Below, piece by piece: positions 36,585-44,899 of a stretch of 64,000 nt of DNA. The translations under genes and the position numbers were made by a program. The first letter of the stretch is position 1. Each line of letters starts with the position of its first letter. Where the stretch lies: contig NZ_JBOEFY010000027.1 in the NCBI RefSeq assembly GCF_050633145.1, positions 112,941 to 176,940 on the forward strand, given 5' to 3'. Origin of the DNA: Kordia sp050633145 (lineage in GTDB: Bacteria; Bacteroidota; Bacteroidia; Flavobacteriales; Flavobacteriaceae). A model generated the notes under the pieces. It saw only the letters and a program-made list of their open reading frames with translations, searched no databases and was not told where the DNA came from.

Positions 36585-37923
36585 ACTCAGTGATGAACTC
36601 ATTGCGCAAGTAGAAAAGCACATTGAGGAAAAAAAAGATGCTACACTTCTAGAATTACTAGAAGAGCTTCACTATGCAGATATTGCTGAGATCATTGACG
36701 AATTAAATCTTGAAGAAGCCACCTACATAATTAAACTGTTAGACAGTGAAAAAACATCCGATATTCTTACGGAAGTTGACGATGATGTACGTGAAAAAAT
36801 ACTTGAAAATCTTTCTGTCAAAGAAATTGCTGAAGAAATTGATGAACTTGACACAGATGATGCTGCAGATATTATTTCTGAACTTCCAGAAGGAAGAAAG
36901 CAAGAAGTAATTTCGGAATTAGAAGACAAGGAACACGCCAAAGAAATTGTAGAGTTACTTCGATATGATGAAGATACTGCTGGTGGATTGATGGCAAAAG
37001 AACTGGTTAGTGCTAATGAAAACTGGAATGTACTCACCTGCGTAAAAGAAATGCGCAAACAAGCAGAAGAAGTTACACGTGTACATTCTATCTACGTAAT
37101 TGATGATGATGGAATTTTAAAAGGAAGACTTTCACTCAAAGACTTATTGACAACGTCTACCAGAGCACATATCAAAGATGTATACATCCCAAAAGTAGAT
37201 TATGTAAATGTAAATGACGAAGCCGAAGAAGTGGCAAGAGTCATGTCTAAATACGATTTAGAAGCCATTCCAGTAGTTGATGAAATGAAGCGATTGGTTG
37301 GCCGTATTACGATTGATGATATTGTAGATGTCATTCGTGAAGAAGCCGAAAAAGATTACCAACTTGCTGCTGGTATTACACAAGATGTAGAAGCCGATGA
37401 TAGTATATGGGAACTCACACGTGCACGTTTACCTTGGTTATTTTTAGGGTTACTAGGCGGAATTGGTGCTGCAGCTATTATGGAAGGTTTTGAAGAAATG
37501 ATAAGCAAATACGCTATTCTATTCTTCTTTACACCGCTAATTGCCGCCATGGCAGGAAATGTTGGTGTACAATCGAGCGCAATAATAGTGCAAGGTTTGG
37601 CAAATGATGATATAAAAGGAAGTGTAAACAACCGATTATGGAAAGAAATGTTATTGGCACTCTTAAATGGTTTGGCGCTGGCAATCATTCTCTTTTTTGT
37701 TGTTTGGTTTTGGAAAGAAAGTCCTGTTGAAGCCTTAGCAATATCAGCCTCATTAGTTGTTGTTATCATAGTTGCAGGAATTATTGGTACGTTTATTCCA
37801 CTATTCTTAAACAAACGTGGAATTGATCCAGCAATTGCTACAGGTCCATTTATTACGACAAGTAATGACATCTTCGGAATTTTAATCTACTTCATGATTG
37901 CCAAATTGATTATTGGTATATAA
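36571..37923 (+). CDS. mgtE: MgtE-type magnesium transporter
   Basis: A 450-residue MgtE: N-terminal helical superfamily domain (about 1-130, LLELLEELHYADIAEIIDEL), tandem CBS domains (about 131-255) that sense magnesium, and five membrane helices (about 285-450) including the conserved pore segments (AAMAGNVGVQ and related). It is a dimeric inner-membrane Mg2+ channel. The start codon lies within the end of rsmA. No Mg2+ riboswitch could be seen in the cluster leader. Confidence 0.96.
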   Translation: MTPFKLSDELIAQVEKHIEEKKDATLLELLEELHYADIAEIIDELNLEEATYIIKLLDSEKTSDILTEVDDDVREKILENLSVKEIAEEIDELDTDDAADIISELPEGRKQEVISELEDKEHAKEIVELLRYDEDTAGGLMAKELVSANENWNVLTCVKEMRKQAEEVTRVHSIYVIDDDGILKGRLSLKDLLTTSTRAHIKDVYIPKVDYVNVNDEAEEVARVMSKYDLEAIPVVDEMKRLVGRITIDDIVDVIREEAEKDYQLAAGITQDVEADDSIWELTRARLPWLFLGLLGGIGAAAIMEGFEEMISKYAILFFFTPLIAAMAGNVGVQSSAIIVQGLANDDIKGSVNNRLWKEMLLALLNGLALAIILFFVVWFWKESPVEALAISASLVVVIIVAGIIGTFIPLFLNKRGIDPAIATGPFITTSNDIFGILIYFMIAKLIIGI

Positions 37924-38054
37924 ATGAATTACCTCCATGTATGCATTTTCGCTATATCTGGATAATTTCTATACTTAAAATAATCGCAATGCGTATATTT
38001 AGGTAGTGTACGTCATACTAGAAAACTGGGAAACAATTATAATCTGAACCAAAA

Positions 38055-38573
38055 ATGAACGAAATTTCATTCGGGAAAGCGAAACTTTCAGATGCTTTGA
38101 GAATATCTGTTTTACTTAAAACTGTCTATATTCAGACATACGCAATTGACGGAATAACTTTTGAATTTTCGAACTTTATTACACATAGATTCTCAACTGA
38201 AAATATTGAAAATATAATCAAAGAAAACCCAAGTCGATTGATCATTGCATATCAAAATGGAAACCCGATTGGAGCGGCTGAAATAATCTATGATAGTACT
38301 TGTCCGATTAGAAAAACACATGTTCCCGAATTAAGCAAACTGTATGTATTGGAAAGATTTTACGGAAAAGGGATTGGGTACAAACTTATTAATGAAGCGG
38401 AGAAAGAAGTACGTCAAAATGGTTTTACCGAACTTAACCTTGAAGTCTATATTAATAATGATAGAGCAATTACTTTTTATGAAAGACAAGGTTATGTTTC
38501 AATAGGCAATGTAGATTTCCCAATGGAATCTAATACCTATGAAAATTTAGTAATGAATAAAGTGCTCAACTAA
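38055..38573 (+). CDS. GNAT family N-acetyltransferase
   Basis: A 172-residue GNAT. The acetyl-CoA pyrophosphate-binding loop is RFYGKGIGYKL near residue 100, preceded by the beta-4 strand ELSKLYVL and followed by the C-terminal INNDRAITFYERQGY signature. The acceptor is unknown. Together with the paralogue at 39359 it brackets two GG-leader peptide genes on the opposite strand, raising the possibility of a link. A short terminator-like hairpin immediately follows but is oriented for the convergent peptide gene. Confidence 0.9.
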   Translation: MNEISFGKAKLSDALRISVLLKTVYIQTYAIDGITFEFSNFITHRFSTENIENIIKENPSRLIIAYQNGNPIGAAEIIYDSTCPIRKTHVPELSKLYVLERFYGKGIGYKLINEAEKEVRQNGFTELNLEVYINNDRAITFYERQGYVSIGNVDFPMESNTYENLVMNKVLN

Positions 38574-38594
38574 AAAAGCGAACCGAAGTCCGCT
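38572..38594 (-). terminator. UUCG-tetraloop terminator of the 38647 peptide gene
   Basis: On the minus strand the hairpin AGCGGAC-TTCG-GTTCGCT (one G-U pair) is followed by T residues. Its sequence is nearly the same as the terminator at 38930-38951. Confidence 0.75.
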
Positions 38595-38646
38595 CTTGCA
38601 ATTGAAAAAAAAGAAGTGAATCTAATTTCACTTTAAACGCATACCA

Positions 38647-38862
38647 TTATATCGTTCCGTTACAATCAATTAGTACAGAACATGCTCCACCTTCGGTAAT
38701 GATATAGCATTCGTCTCTGTCTGGTCTAGAGAAACATAATGGTGATGTTGGACAATTTTCAACATTCCCACTTTTTCCTCCTTTTACTTCATTTAAGTTT
38801 GTAAAACTTAGCTCAGAAACTTTCGTTTTGTTTAATCTTAATATTTTAATTTGTTTTTTCAT
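38647..38862 (-). CDS. GG-leader (class I lanthipeptide-type) precursor peptide A
   Basis: A 71-residue peptide with a basic/hydrophobic leader (MKKQIKILRLNKTKVSEL...) ending at a KGGK double-glycine, as in Bacteroidota class I lanthipeptide precursors. The core after GG is rich in Cys, Ser and Thr: five cysteines (in ENC, LCF, DEC, ACS and DCN) and several dehydratable Ser/Thr. The leader-core layout is seen; modification is inferred. No LanB, LanC or GG-peptidase is within the window. A matched terminator follows. Confidence 0.75.
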   Translation of the reverse strand: MKKQIKILRLNKTKVSELSFTNLNEVKGGKSGNVENCPTSPLCFSRPDRDECYIITEGGACSVLIDCNGTI

Positions 38863-38929
38863 GGTAAAAAAATTATGGTTAATAATCTGTGTATTTAATG
38901 TATTCTAATCGGTAAAAAAGATTATAAAA

Positions 38930-38951
38930 AAAGCGAACCGAAGCTCGCTTT
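38930..38951 (-). terminator. UUCG-tetraloop terminator of the 38973 peptide gene
   Basis: On the minus strand the hairpin AGCGAGC-TTCG-GTTCGCT is followed by a run of seven T. It is near identical to the terminator at 38577-38594. Confidence 0.8.
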
Positions 38952-38972
38952 AAAATGCTTATTGTTAACCAC

Positions 38973-39155
38973 CTAGCAACCTTGCGTAGCTTCACATGGA
39001 GATGTAAAACACGGTCTAAAATCATACGTAGAAACACATTCGCCAAAAGGACCACCTGCTCCAGTTTTTCCTCCAATAATTTCTCCTACTTTAGCAATGT
39101 TTAATTCAGAGATTGTTGCTTTCTTTAACTTTAAAATTTTTGTTTGTTTTTTCAT
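38973..39155 (-). CDS. GG-leader (class I lanthipeptide-type) precursor peptide B
   Basis: A 60-residue precursor. The leader (MKKQTKILKLKKATISEL...) resembles that of peptide A and ends IGGK near residue 30. The core has four cysteines (in GECVS, RPCFT, SPCEA and the C-terminal QGC) and several Ser/Thr. The first residues of the two leaders are almost identical (MKKQ-KIL-L-K), and both genes carry the same kind of terminator, so the pair arose by tandem duplication with divergent cores. The host enzymes are not in view. Confidence 0.75.
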   Translation of the reverse strand: MKKQTKILKLKKATISELNIAKVGEIIGGKTGAGGPFGECVSTYDFRPCFTSPCEATQGC

Positions 39156-39358
39156 AATATTATATTTTTTAAATCGTTAATGATGAGACAAATGAAGTAT
39201 TAAATTTGTTGAGAAAAAAGAGAAGTAAACCGTGATTATCGAATTAACGTGTCGAAAATCAAAATATATCCAAACAAATTAAATATCGTAACAAATTAAA
39301 TATCAGATATATAAAACAACTCTAAGCCGATAATTATCGAATTCAAGGTTCAAAAGGA

Positions 39359-39880
39359 ATGGAAAATCATACAATTAGAAAAGCGGTTCCCGCAGACGCA
39401 AAATTTATATCATTATTGGCAAAAATTAACTTTTCTGAATCTTTCGGTAATTTATTTATTTCTGAAGAAGAACTCCGACAGTATATTGATAAAAATTTTT
39501 CCGTAGAAAAAATGGAGAGTTCGCTTCAAAAGAGTGAAAATATATTTTGGATTGCTTATGTAAAAACACTTCCGGTAGGATATGCCAAATTAAAAAAAGA
39601 CATTCCTGTTCCCGACACAAACTATAGTGAAGCTGCTGAACTTCAAAAACTATACATCCTAAAAGATTATATTTCAGAAGGAAACGGTTTGGAACTGAAA
39701 ATAGATTTTTTTGAAGAAATTCAAAAACTCAACATCAAACGTATTTGGCTGAAAGAACTCCACACGGATCAACATGCTATAAATTTTTACAAAGCGCAGG
39801 ACTTTCATAAACATCATACACAATCATTTACCATCGGAAAAGAAGATTTTGTTTTCAATATTATGATGAAAACATTCTAA
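39359..39880 (+). CDS. GNAT family N-acetyltransferase with degenerate loop
   Basis: A 173-residue GNAT paralogue of the one at 38055 (shared EL-KLY-L strand and HAINFYKAQDF end). Its acetyl-CoA loop reads DYISEGNGLELK, which departs from the usual basic R/QxxGxG/A motif, so activity may differ. It is the first gene of a tight group with cupin (19 bp), hydroxyacid dehydrogenase (3 bp) and LuxR regulator (8 bp). It may be the head of that operon. Confidence 0.85.
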   Translation: MENHTIRKAVPADAKFISLLAKINFSESFGNLFISEEELRQYIDKNFSVEKMESSLQKSENIFWIAYVKTLPVGYAKLKKDIPVPDTNYSEAAELQKLYILKDYISEGNGLELKIDFFEEIQKLNIKRIWLKELHTDQHAINFYKAQDFHKHHTQSFTIGKEDFVFNIMMKTF

Positions 39881-39899
39881 AATCTCGTAATTTAGTTGC

Positions 39900-40265
39900 A
39901 TGAACGCAATTAATATCAAAGACAAATTTAAACTCGTTGACACTCAATGGCATCCGCGCCAAATTGCAATTGTTGACGATATGCAAGTGATTTTAGCTAA
40001 AATTCAAGGTGAATTTGTATGGCATGCACACGAAGACGAAGACGAACTATTTCAAGTCATTAAAGGAACACTCTTTATGAAGTTTCGCGACAAAACGGTT
40101 ACCGTAAACGAAGGTGAACTTATTGTTGTACCCAAAGGGGTTGAACATTGTCCAGCCACGAAAGATGGCGAAGAAGTACACTTATTACTTTTTGAAAAAC
40201 TTTCTACAGCGCATACAGGGAATGTACAACACGAAAAAACGCAAACAGAATACCCAAAAATCTAA
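39900..40265 (+). CDS. Small cupin-domain protein
   Basis: A 121-residue single cupin. It contains the two conserved cupin motifs: a WHAHEDEDELFQVIKG stretch (histidine/glutamate metal ligands) and a PKGVEHCPATKDGE stretch with the distal histidine. A mononuclear metal site is likely. The substrate cannot be predicted. Its stop is 3 bp before the dehydrogenase start, so the two are likely co-translated. Confidence 0.88.
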   Translation: MNAINIKDKFKLVDTQWHPRQIAIVDDMQVILAKIQGEFVWHAHEDEDELFQVIKGTLFMKFRDKTVTVNEGELIVVPKGVEHCPATKDGEEVHLLLFEKLSTAHTGNVQHEKTQTEYPKI

Positions 40266-40268
40266 CAC

Positions 40269-41207
40269 GTGAACATATTACACCTTGATGAAAATCATCC
40301 GTTGCTTATAAATCAATTTGCAGAATTGGGACATATCAATCATGAAGATTATACGTCTACAAAAGCCGAAATTGAAGCTAAAATTCACAACTATGACGGT
40401 TTTATTATTCGCAGTCGATTCAAGATTGATGCAGAATTTCTAGCGAAAGCGACCAACTTAAAATTTATTGGAAGAGTTGGCGCAGGCTTGGAAAATATTG
40501 ATTGTGAGTTTGCAGAAAGGCAAGGCATCAAGCTTATTTCTGCACCAGAAGGCAATAGAAATGCCGTTGGAGAACATGCACTCGGAATGATTTTATCGTT
40601 ATTCAACAAGTTTAACAAAGCCGATAGAGAAGTTCGTGATGGAAAATGGTTGCGCGAAGCCAATAGAGGTTTTGAACTCGATGGGCAAACGGTTGGAATT
40701 ATTGGCTATGGAAACATGGGAAAAGCCTTTGCCAAAAAATTACGCGGTTTTGATGTTGAAGTACTTTTTTATGATTTAAAAGATGGTATTGGAGATCAAA
40801 ACGCAACACAGGTTTCGTTAGCTGAATTGCAAGAACGCGCTACTGTCCTAAGTTTACACACGCCACAAACACCGTTAACAATGAATATGGTGAACAAAGA
40901 ATTCATTGAAGCGTTTCAACACAACTTTTGGTTTATAAATACGGCACGTGGAAAAAGTGTAGTCACGCAAGATTTGGTAGCAGCATTACAATCTGGGAAA
41001 ATCTTAGGTGCTGGATTGGATGTATTGGAATATGAAAAAAGTTCATTTGAAAATCTATTCAATGACAATCAAATGCCAGCTGCATTTCAATACTTAATTG
41101 AAGCAGAAAATGTGCTATTATCTCCACATGTTGCAGGTTGGACCAAAGAAAGCAAAGAGAAATTAGCACAAACTATTGTAGATAAATTCAAAGTTCATTT
41201 TCATTAG
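40269..41207 (+). CDS. D-isomer-specific 2-hydroxyacid dehydrogenase
   Basis: A 312-residue NAD-dependent enzyme of the phosphoglycerate/hydroxypyruvate dehydrogenase family. The Rossmann motif (GIIGYGNMGKAFAKKL), the substrate-arginine region (NTARGKSVV) and the catalytic histidine (LSPHVAGWTKES) are present. It lacks the long C-terminal ACT domain of SerA-like enzymes. The start is GTG at 40269. The specific substrate is unknown; the operon with cupin and GNAT suggests a side pathway. Confidence 0.9.
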   Translation: MNILHLDENHPLLINQFAELGHINHEDYTSTKAEIEAKIHNYDGFIIRSRFKIDAEFLAKATNLKFIGRVGAGLENIDCEFAERQGIKLISAPEGNRNAVGEHALGMILSLFNKFNKADREVRDGKWLREANRGFELDGQTVGIIGYGNMGKAFAKKLRGFDVEVLFYDLKDGIGDQNATQVSLAELQERATVLSLHTPQTPLTMNMVNKEFIEAFQHNFWFINTARGKSVVTQDLVAALQSGKILGAGLDVLEYEKSSFENLFNDNQMPAAFQYLIEAENVLLSPHVAGWTKESKEKLAQTIVDKFKVHFH

Positions 41208-41215
41208 ATGTAAAA

Positions 41216-41638
41216 ATGAAAAAAACGATTTTCATATTTGGTGTACTTATCATCGCATTATTGGCATTGCTCCAATTGAGTCAATATTCGTTGATTTCTA
41301 AAAACACTTCTATTGAATATATTATTGGAGGAATTGCTATTGTCTTTTTCTTTGTTGGATTATATATAAACAAACGAAAAAACACAGCACAATCTGTAGT
41401 TCCTACACCTGAAATAGACACAAAAAAGATTGAAGATTTGGGTTTGAGTAAACGTGAATATGAAGTTTTATGTAAACTTGCCAAAGGACATTCCAATAAG
41501 GAAATTGCTTCACTCCTATTCGTTTCAGAAAGCACTATAAAAACACATGTGTCTAATGTATACACAAAATTAGATGTAAAGCGACGTACACAAGCAATAC
41601 AAAAAGCAAAAGCGTTGAATATATTGCCTAATTCATAG
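41216..41638 (+). CDS. Membrane-anchored LuxR-type transcriptional regulator
   Basis: A 140-residue protein with two N-terminal membrane helices (about residues 4-21 and 31-50) and a C-terminal LuxR/FixJ HTH (LGLSKREYEVLCKLAKGHSNKEIASLLFVSESTIKTHV, about 77-115). It has no receiver domain, so it is an inner-membrane-tethered DNA-binding regulator. It is 8 bp after the dehydrogenase and upstream of two DUF4199 genes that share an upstream element; the element is a plausible target, which is inference. Confidence 0.88.
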   Translation: MKKTIFIFGVLIIALLALLQLSQYSLISKNTSIEYIIGGIAIVFFFVGLYINKRKNTAQSVVPTPEIDTKKIEDLGLSKREYEVLCKLAKGHSNKEIASLLFVSESTIKTHVSNVYTKLDVKRRTQAIQKAKALNILPNS

Positions 41639-41690
41639 CACTACTTACCTCAATAAAACTATACATTCACAAATACTCATTTTACTACAG

Positions 41691-42431
41691 ATGAAGAAAT
41701 TAGTAGTTTCAATCTTCATTGTAAATTTCCATCAAATGTGTATATCCAAAATTAGAACCTTCTTTCAGTTAGCGTTATTTTTTATGTTGACAAATGTGCT
41801 TTCGCAAAACAACTATCTACGCATTGAATTAAAACCCATAAAAGAACATCGTATAACAGACTATCATTTCTACAAAAATGATTCGTTAATCTATGCAAAT
41901 TGTGGTTCTATAAGCCACATTAATTGGTTTTCTAACTTAGAAAAAGGGGAATATCGATTAAAATATGATACAGTTTTTGGAATTGATTCTGTTGAATTTA
42001 GCTTTACATCAGATCGTGGTTCTAAAAAAATCATTCTGGAAACAGAGAAAACTTCCAAAAAACGACTTGCAGAAACTCATTCTTATGTTGAATCATTAAA
42101 AAACAATGAGCGTATTACGCTAAATTATAGCTTAGGTGCATGCTTTATTTCAAGGAAAAAAGAAGCAACTATTCTCAAAGAAAACGACCTCTATTACTTT
42201 ATTGATTATGGACAAAAAAGATTGATTTCCGAAAGAAGAATAAAGCGAATCATTCGACATGAAAAAATTCTTAAAAACTTAAATTTTACTGAAAACATAC
42301 ATGATAGCGAATTATATGTTACCTGTAGTGAGTTTTTTTCATTAACAAAAAATGGAAAACAAGTATATGGAAAAAATGTGTATTGCGGTACTTGGAGTGA
42401 ATCGTCAAATATCAAAAGATACATGAGATAA
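41691..42431 (+). CDS. Secreted protein of unknown function
   Basis: A 246-residue protein with a signal peptide ending near NVLSQ; the most likely start is the ATG at 41691 or the in-frame ATG at 41736 (Met16), both giving a signal. The mature part is charged with Lys/Glu-rich segments and no motif I recognise. It is 52 bp after the LuxR gene and could belong to the same transcript. The function is unknown. Confidence 0.6.
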   Translation: MKKLVVSIFIVNFHQMCISKIRTFFQLALFFMLTNVLSQNNYLRIELKPIKEHRITDYHFYKNDSLIYANCGSISHINWFSNLEKGEYRLKYDTVFGIDSVEFSFTSDRGSKKIILETEKTSKKRLAETHSYVESLKNNERITLNYSLGACFISRKKEATILKENDLYYFIDYGQKRLISERRIKRIIRHEKILKNLNFTENIHDSELYVTCSEFFSLTKNGKQVYGKNVYCGTWSESSNIKRYMR

Positions 42432-42466
42432 TATAAAAGCAAAAAAGCGTAACATATTGCCTATTT

Positions 42467-42494
42467 TATAAAATTGCTACCTTAGTATGAGCGA
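42467..42494 (+). promoter_or_regulatory. Shared upstream element, copy 1 (before DUF4199 gene 1)
   Basis: A 28-bp sequence with core CTACCTTAGTATGAGCGA. Copy 2 at 43148-43175 differs at three positions. It ends 75 bp before the 42570 start codon. A second, partial GTATGAGTGCG follows it. Confidence 0.55.
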
Positions 42495-42569
42495 TTTGGT
42501 ACTTTCGTATGAGTGCGTTTTTTACACATTCTCCTACTTTTGAACCACTAATCATAAAAACTTAATACA

Positions 42570-43085
42570 ATGAAAGCAACAGTAAAAAAGTATGGACTCT
42601 ACGCATTAGGTATCGCCTTAGTAATTTTCTTTCTGGGCTTATACTTTGGAAAAGAATTATCGTTCAAAACACAAGAAGTCATTGGATATACAACCATGGC
42701 TGTATCTTTAATTCCTATTTATTTTGGCATCAAACACTACAGAGATTATGAAAATAATGGTGCTGTAAATTTTAAAGAAGGATTCATTATAGGTATTTTA
42801 ATCGCATTGTGCGCCGCTATCGGTTTTGCTATTATCGATTTCCTATTTGTGAGTTATATATATCCTGAATTCCCACAGGATTATTTAGCATATAGCATAG
42901 ATAATATCAATGCTTCTGACATTCCTGCAGATCAAAAAATTAAAGACATTGCAGACGCAAAAGAAATGATGAAAACATACGGAACGCCATCTTTTGGTGC
43001 TATATTAATGTTTTCAATGGTTTTCATTTTTGGAATCATCATATCATTGATATCTGCTTTGACTTTGCAACGAAAAAGTAATTAA
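42570..43085 (+). CDS. DUF4199 membrane protein, copy 1
   Basis: A 171-residue integral membrane protein with four predicted helices. It matches the DUF4199 family: FLGLYFGKELSFKTQEVIGYTTMAVSLIPIYFGIKHYRDYENNG is shared closely with the second copy. The second loop contains a longer soluble part (residues about 105-140). The function is unknown. A shared element lies upstream at 42467. Confidence 0.85.
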   Translation: MKATVKKYGLYALGIALVIFFLGLYFGKELSFKTQEVIGYTTMAVSLIPIYFGIKHYRDYENNGAVNFKEGFIIGILIALCAAIGFAIIDFLFVSYIYPEFPQDYLAYSIDNINASDIPADQKIKDIADAKEMMKTYGTPSFGAILMFSMVFIFGIIISLISALTLQRKSN

Positions 43086-43147
43086 GATATACATATTACA
43101 TAGAGTGAATCCTTAAATATCTATAGCGTTAAGTATAGTTCCAATTC

Positions 43148-43175
43148 TATAAAATTACTACCTTAGTACGACCGA
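43148..43175 (+). promoter_or_regulatory. Shared upstream element, copy 2 (before DUF4199 gene 2)
   Basis: The 28-bp copy, with core CTACCTTAGTACGACCGA, ends 74 bp before the ATG at 43250, almost the same distance as copy 1 from its gene. Sequence beyond the element is not conserved. Confidence 0.55.
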
Positions 43176-43249
43176 ATTAATCCTTTTGCAGGAAAACTAT
43201 TTTTAGTGTCTGCTTTAGTTTGGGGACAGAACTCTTAAATTTTACAACA

Positions 43250-43765
43250 ATGAAAAATACAGTGCTCAAATACGGAATTTACAGTTTTATTTTAGCTTCC
43301 ATTCTCTTTTCGTCAGCACTCTATTTTGGTTATGCATTGGAGTTTAAAACACATGGATTCATTGGATATTTGACCATGATTTTATCGCTGAGCTTTGTGT
43401 ATTTTGGAATTAAACACTACAAAAATCATGATCTTGAAGGTGAAATTGATTATAAAACTGCTTTTGTTATTGGTTTTGGAATTGCCTCCTTTGTGGCAAT
43501 TGCTTTTGGACTGATTGACGCAATTTATATTGCTACTATTAACCCTGATTTTTCAGAAAGTTATGTTGCGTATGAATTTGGTTTGTTGGAAACTCAAAAC
43601 TTATCAGAAGCAATAAAGGATATTGACAAAGCATCCATTTTAAAACGAAGTGAAGTGTTTCAAAATTCAACACTTGTCTTTTTTGTCACGTTGATGATGG
43701 TTTTAGTTATCGGAACAATTGTTTCGCTACTTTCCGCATTATTATTATATAAAAAAGAAAACTAA
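43250..43765 (+). CDS. DUF4199 membrane protein, copy 2
   Basis: A 171-residue paralogue of the preceding gene with the same four-helix pattern (MKNTVLKYGIYSFILASILF and KHYKNHDLEGEIDYKTAFVIG). The open frame extends up to 43220, but the ATG at 43250 aligns with the first copy's start and keeps the spacing to the shared element, so I choose it. The function is unknown. Confidence 0.85.
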   Translation: MKNTVLKYGIYSFILASILFSSALYFGYALEFKTHGFIGYLTMILSLSFVYFGIKHYKNHDLEGEIDYKTAFVIGFGIASFVAIAFGLIDAIYIATINPDFSESYVAYEFGLLETQNLSEAIKDIDKASILKRSEVFQNSTLVFFVTLMMVLVIGTIVSLLSALLLYKKEN

Positions 43766-43782
43766 TTATAACAAAACTAAGA

Positions 43783-44169
43783 ATGAAAAATAGAGTCACT
43801 GGCTTAGGCGGATTTTTCTTTAAAACAGAAGACCCAAAAGGATTAAAAAATTGGTATGGAAAACATTTAGGATTACCTGTAGATGATTACGGCTGTACAT
43901 TTTGGTGGAAAGATAAAGAAGGAAACGACTGTTCTACACAATGGAGTACGTTTCCAAATGACACCAAGTATTTTCTACCAAGTGAAAAACAGTTCATGAT
44001 GAACTTTAGAGTAGAAAACTTGGTAGAACTCTTGGCGGTTTTAAAAGAAGAAGGAGTCACCATTGTTGGAGAAGTAGAAGAATATAGCTACGGAAAATTT
44101 GGTTGGATAGTAGATCCTGAAGGGAACAAAATTGAACTTTGGGAACCTAATGATGATGCTTTTAAATAG
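43783..44169 (+). CDS. VOC family protein
   Basis: A 128-residue VOC protein, distantly related to the one at 32572. It begins TGLGGFFFKTEDPKGLKNWYG, with an YYDYGCTFWWKD-like central segment (DDYGCTFWWKD) and ends GWIVDPEGNKIELWEP, with the glutamate that usually binds the metal. It starts 17 bp after the DUF4199 gene and is probably co-transcribed. The substrate is unknown. Confidence 0.85.
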   Translation: MKNRVTGLGGFFFKTEDPKGLKNWYGKHLGLPVDDYGCTFWWKDKEGNDCSTQWSTFPNDTKYFLPSEKQFMMNFRVENLVELLAVLKEEGVTIVGEVEEYSYGKFGWIVDPEGNKIELWEPNDDAFK

Positions 44170-44242
44170 GGTTTAATTACGCCAGAAACAATTATATAAA
44201 CCTACCTAATTATAAAACCAACATATATAACTTTAAAGAATA

Positions 44243-44803
44243 ATGAGAAGACTTTCACTCTTACTATTTCTTGTCTGTGCCATTGGACAAGCGCAAATTG
44301 AAAAAACAATTAAAACAGATATTTCTACACTTGCAGAAATCATCAACACGAAAAACGCCAATGCTTTTTATGGTTTTTTAGCTGATGCGAAAGACTTAAA
44401 AAAAATATTTGCAGCAAGTAATGTAACGGATTATAACAAAATCAAATCTCGTTACGGGCAACATTTAAGCCTTCAACCCAAAAAACTTTTTGCCGAGCTT
44501 GACAAAAAATTAAGTAAATACAAAAAACGTCCTACACTCAAACCTCATGTTGTTTTATATGAAAAAGCAGATATGGACGCCGAGAAAAAGACGTTTATGA
44601 CTATCTTTTTTAAAGATACGAACGGTTCTTTGTACAGTATGGAACTCAAAAGTATAAAAGTTGGGAATGAAATCTTCTACGCGTATAAAGGCGAAATAGA
44701 GAAACTTCAACAAAAAGGCCTAGACAATTTTAAAAAGAATATTGTTCCGTTAATTGCTAATAATACAAGTGAATTAGCCATTTTAACATTCAATAAAAAA
44801 TAA
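44243..44803 (+). CDS. Small secreted protein, unknown
   Basis: A 186-residue protein with a signal peptide ending in GQAQ and a soluble, Lys-rich helical-beta domain without cysteines or motifs. I do not recognise the family. It lies 73 bp after the VOC gene and 96 bp before the repeat protein, in the same orientation. Confidence 0.6.
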   Translation: MRRLSLLLFLVCAIGQAQIEKTIKTDISTLAEIINTKNANAFYGFLADAKDLKKIFAASNVTDYNKIKSRYGQHLSLQPKKLFAELDKKLSKYKKRPTLKPHVVLYEKADMDAEKKTFMTIFFKDTNGSLYSMELKSIKVGNEIFYAYKGEIEKLQQKGLDNFKKNIVPLIANNTSELAILTFNKK

Positions 44804-44899
44804 CTTCTAGATTTTAGCGCAACAATAATTTGACATTAAATATTGTAACAAACACATGACATTGTAAACTAATAAAGTATCATCAAAAGAAAAACAATC

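Noticed and set aside
38879..39076. 65-residue minus-strand frame overlapping peptide B
   Set aside because: It is out of frame with the GG-leader gene, and reads through its terminator.
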